From JACQZU01 sp041908165 (GTDB lineage Bacteria; Acidobacteriota; Holophagae; Holophagales; Holophagaceae), in contig JAYRFV010000042.1 of NCBI GenBank assembly GCA_041908165.1, positions 87,202-151,201 on the forward strand: a stretch of 64,000 nt of DNA, written 5' to 3'. Positions 62,321 through 64,000 of this stretch are shown here, piece after piece. The position numbers and the translations under genes are program-made. The notes under the pieces are model-generated. The model saw nothing but the letters and a program-made list of their open reading frames with translations. It was not told the origin of the DNA and did no database searches. Position 1 is the first letter of the stretch. Each line of letters starts with the position of its first letter.

Positions 62321-62805
62321 GGCGGAACGCTCCGGACAGCAGCCCTGCCCCCTTTGCGGCAGTCCTGGAATCCCGGGATTCCCAACCTTTCCAGGGTTGC
62401 CGGCGGGGATCGCCCCTGGAAGGGTCCTCCCTGCCGGCACCTTCCGGGTCGATCGTGTTTACATTTATTAATAACTCATATAATTCTATAAATTACAGAA
62501 AACAAGGCCCACAATGGCTCCCTGGATCATGCCGTTTCTGGACCCGGGTTCCGAGTCGGCAGATCCCATCGGGAATCGGGGGGCTGTCGGGATCAAAATG
62601 AAGTGAATTTTCAACAAATGAAATGAAAGCGCCTTTTTGATTAAGGTTAGTCAATGGGATTCTCAGAGGCGTGAGGTTGCCCTGTCCGTGCACAACCGTT
62701 TCAGACCATTTCAGTTCATTTGTTGATTCTCATCAGGCGCACCTTACTGTCCGGGGTCGAACGAATTGTCTAATTGGTCGGTCTTGAAAAAGTGCCTTTC
62801 GGCGT
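62321..62805. other. 485-base AT-richer intergenic region after pal
   Basis: Starts GC-rich with a possible hairpin (GCCGGCGGGG about 62399 with CCTGCCGGC about 62430), perhaps the end of the operon. From 62455 it is markedly AT-rich. It contains a long inverted repeat (see repeat) and ends at the truncated transposase. No gene is seen. Confidence 0.5.
62612..62725. repeat. 114-bp segment bounded by 17-bp inverted repeats
   Basis: CAACAAATGAAATGAAA at 62612-62628 and TTTCAGTTCATTTGTTG at 62709-62725 are inverted copies with one mismatch. GATTCTCA recurs at about 62659 and just after the right arm. MITE-like size; no coding capacity. Confidence 0.55.
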
Positions 62806-63594
62806 TCATGCGGCGTGAGCAGGGCCGGCTGCGGAATGACCTCCGTCTCGCGGCTTAAGGACGAGCAGCAGTTGCGCCCAGATGAGGACAAAAAGCCGCC
62901 TGAGGTGGGTGAGGATCTTCCTCAGGTTGTGGCCCATGCCGCAGAGGACGGCGTTGATCGCATCGCCTTGCATGCCCTTCAGCCAGTTCCGGCCAAGCTT
63001 GCCGTCCGATTTCTGGTGGCCGATTTCGGGCTCGATGGCGGAGCGCCGCTTCATCTCCTTGCGCAGCGCTCGGCTGATGCCTTTCCGGCTGCCAGCGATC
63101 AGCACCTTGCAGGCATCCGGGTCGACGCCGTGACCCTTGTAGCCCCGATCCACATGGCAGCGTTTCGGCATCTTGCCGGTTAGCCGCTCAACCTGCTCCA
63201 GCTGCTCCTCCAGTGTGTGGCCGTCATAGGGATTGCCCGGGCAGGCCATCGCCCCCAGCACGAACCCGCCGTGGGCTGTGGTGGCCAGGCTGGTCTTGAC
63301 GCCGAACTCGTAGGGCTGGACAGCGCGGCAAGCCTCGGCCCTTCGCGGTTGAGAGTAGGTTTCCCGTTTACCGCGGGCGTCGGGAAAGTAGGTTCTCCTG
63401 CCATTAGGGGAGGAGTGGGACAGAGGGTGACGCGTGAATCCGAAATGCGCCGACCACCGAAGGACCGTCACCAAAGTTCCCGACCGGGGCATCGCCATGA
63501 ACGCCTCGACCCGGGTGGTCCCGCACAGGGACAAGGACCGCCGCCTTCCGCAGACCCGCGAACTGCTCCGCTTGTCGGAGGGCCAGTAGTCCAT
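62806..63594 (-). pseudogene. Truncated IS5-family transposase
   Basis: The conserved part lies from about 63320 down to 62806: QPYEFGVKTSLATTAHGG, GNPYDGHTLEEQLEQVERLT, the second catalytic Asp in HVDRGYKGHG, and the Glu in IEPEIGHQKSDGKLGRNWL. The first DDE Asp and about 130 N-terminal residues are missing; the 90 residues before QPYEF do not look like a transposase and may be a frameshifted remnant or foreign sequence. The ATG at 63594 lies inside the antitoxin operator, so is not a real start. No terminal inverted repeat pair is seen, so the element is dead. Confidence 0.75.
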
Positions 63595-63634
63595 TAAAGG
63601 AAAATTAACGTTGCTGGTGTCCTAATATGGACTA
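63587..63634. promoter_or_regulatory. Inverted repeat operator/promoter of the antitoxin gene
   Basis: TAGTCCAT (63587-63594) and ATGGACTA (63627-63634) are perfect inverted arms around AT-rich sequence with TAATAT (63623-63628) as possible -10. 21 bases upstream of the antitoxin ATG. Such palindromes bind the antitoxin itself. Confidence 0.6.
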
Positions 63635-63655
63635 ACCTGGGACCAGGTGGCCACC

Positions 63656-64000
63656 ATGCCTCGTGCCAAATCGAATCTCAAGCTCTCTCCAGCCCCGCCC
63701 AAGGAGATCCCACCGGAGGAGCTGGCGGGCGCCGGACTGCGGGCCTTCTTCAAGATCGCCAAGGCATGGAAGCTGACCGAACGGCAGCAACTCGATCTGC
63801 TCGGGCTGACGGTCCGATCGACCATGTACGGATGGAAGGCCAAGGCGGCCAGCGGCCCCCTGAAGCTGGGCCCCGACACCCTTGAACGGCTCGGGCACCT
63901 GGTCGGCATCTGGAAATCCCTGGCGGTCCTTTTTCCCCAGGACGAGGTTGCGGATGCCTGGGTGCACCGGCCCAACAGCAACTATCCGTTCCTGGGGGAA
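63656..64000 (+). CDS. Xre/MbcA/ParS-type antitoxin (partial, cut by window end)
   Basis: 115 codons are visible from ATG 63656 (AGGTGG five bases before). Residues about 27-60 form an Xre-like helix-turn-helix (FFKIAKAWKLTERQQLDLLG), then TVRSTMYGWKAKAASGPLKL and TLERLGHLVGIWKSLAVLFP, and HRPNSNYPFLGE starts the MbcA/ParS toxin-binding end, where the family has the NxxxFxG motif. These antitoxins neutralise RES-domain toxins (NAD+-degrading enzymes), whose gene normally follows at once, outside this window. Beside a dead IS. Confidence 0.85.
   Translation, partial: MPRAKSNLKLSPAPPKEIPPEELAGAGLRAFFKIAKAWKLTERQQLDLLGLTVRSTMYGWKAKAASGPLKLGPDTLERLGHLVGIWKSLAVLFPQDEVADAWVHRPNSNYPFLGE

Noticed and set aside
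63217..63597. + strand frame over the transposase remnant
   Set aside because: Antisense to conserved IS5 residues, no motif.

Overview
The window is about 64 kb of very GC-rich, densely coded bacterial DNA. Gene content points to a Gram-negative, diderm, free-living heterotroph: Pal/TolB, HtrA, CLC and MscS channels, a FrzS/AglZ-like coiled-coil protein and many lipoproteins. The style (tetratricopeptide/O-GlcNAc-transferase-like protein, Ig-repeat lipoproteins, hybrid kinases) suggests Acidobacteriota of the Holophagae/Geothrix kind. That placement is an inference from gene style, not a database result. No rRNA or CRISPR array was seen. There is one tRNA (His, GTG).

Region 1 (1-13.6 kb) is mixed housekeeping and envelope: an O-GlcNAc-transferase-like TPR protein, a ThiE/TenI-like protein, a TPR/GT9-like protein, a hybrid histidine kinase whose start looks frameshifted, an MscS channel with a cyclic-nucleotide domain, and rlmN carrying an in-frame repeat insertion. 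A run of minus-strand secreted and TPR proteins follows. Region 2 (13.6-19.4 kb) is a 1740-residue lipoprotein with its own terminator, promoter-like palindrome and 5' leader hairpin.

Region 3 (19.4-37.1 kb) is core metabolism and cell biology: a cysteine-synthase-family gene, pyrE, a PduO-type cobalamin adenosyltransferase, a sugar-kinase-like phosphotransferase, a CorC-type transporter, a FrzS-like protein, htrA, tRNA-His, gpt, a free Hpt protein, a lytic transglycosylase, a chemoreceptor without a sensor domain, a DinG-type helicase and glgB. A tandem 143-bp palindromic repeat at 30.4-30.7 kb shares sequence with the insertion in rlmN.

Region 4 (37.3-62.3 kb) is a stress and osmotic-adaptation island. 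It holds two cation/proton antiporters, a Ca2+/Na+ antiporter interrupted by an amber codon, a translationally coupled otsA-otsB-GH15 trehalose operon with a membrane-sensor OtsA, and a 12-gene tightly packed minus-strand array. That array encodes a HAD-like protein, GNAT, nitrilase, Usp, an HPF-like protein, a likely glucosylglycerate pathway (GpgS-like, HAD phosphatase, second glycosyltransferase), a TM-helix protein, a CPA2 antiporter, GlgC, a membrane protein and MscS. It is bounded upstream by two MarR paralogues around a small secreted protein, and by a divergent CLC-tolB-pal operon with a palindromic operator between them.

Region 5 (62.3-64 kb) is accessory DNA: an AT-richer stretch with a long inverted repeat, a truncated IS5-type transposase, and the start of an Xre/MbcA/ParS-type antitoxin gene with a palindromic promoter, cut by the window end. 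Taken together, genes of 37-62 kb make compatible solutes (trehalose, glucosylglycerate type), store glucose (glgC here, glgB nearby), release solutes on down-shock (MscS), move ions, and protect ribosomes and envelope.
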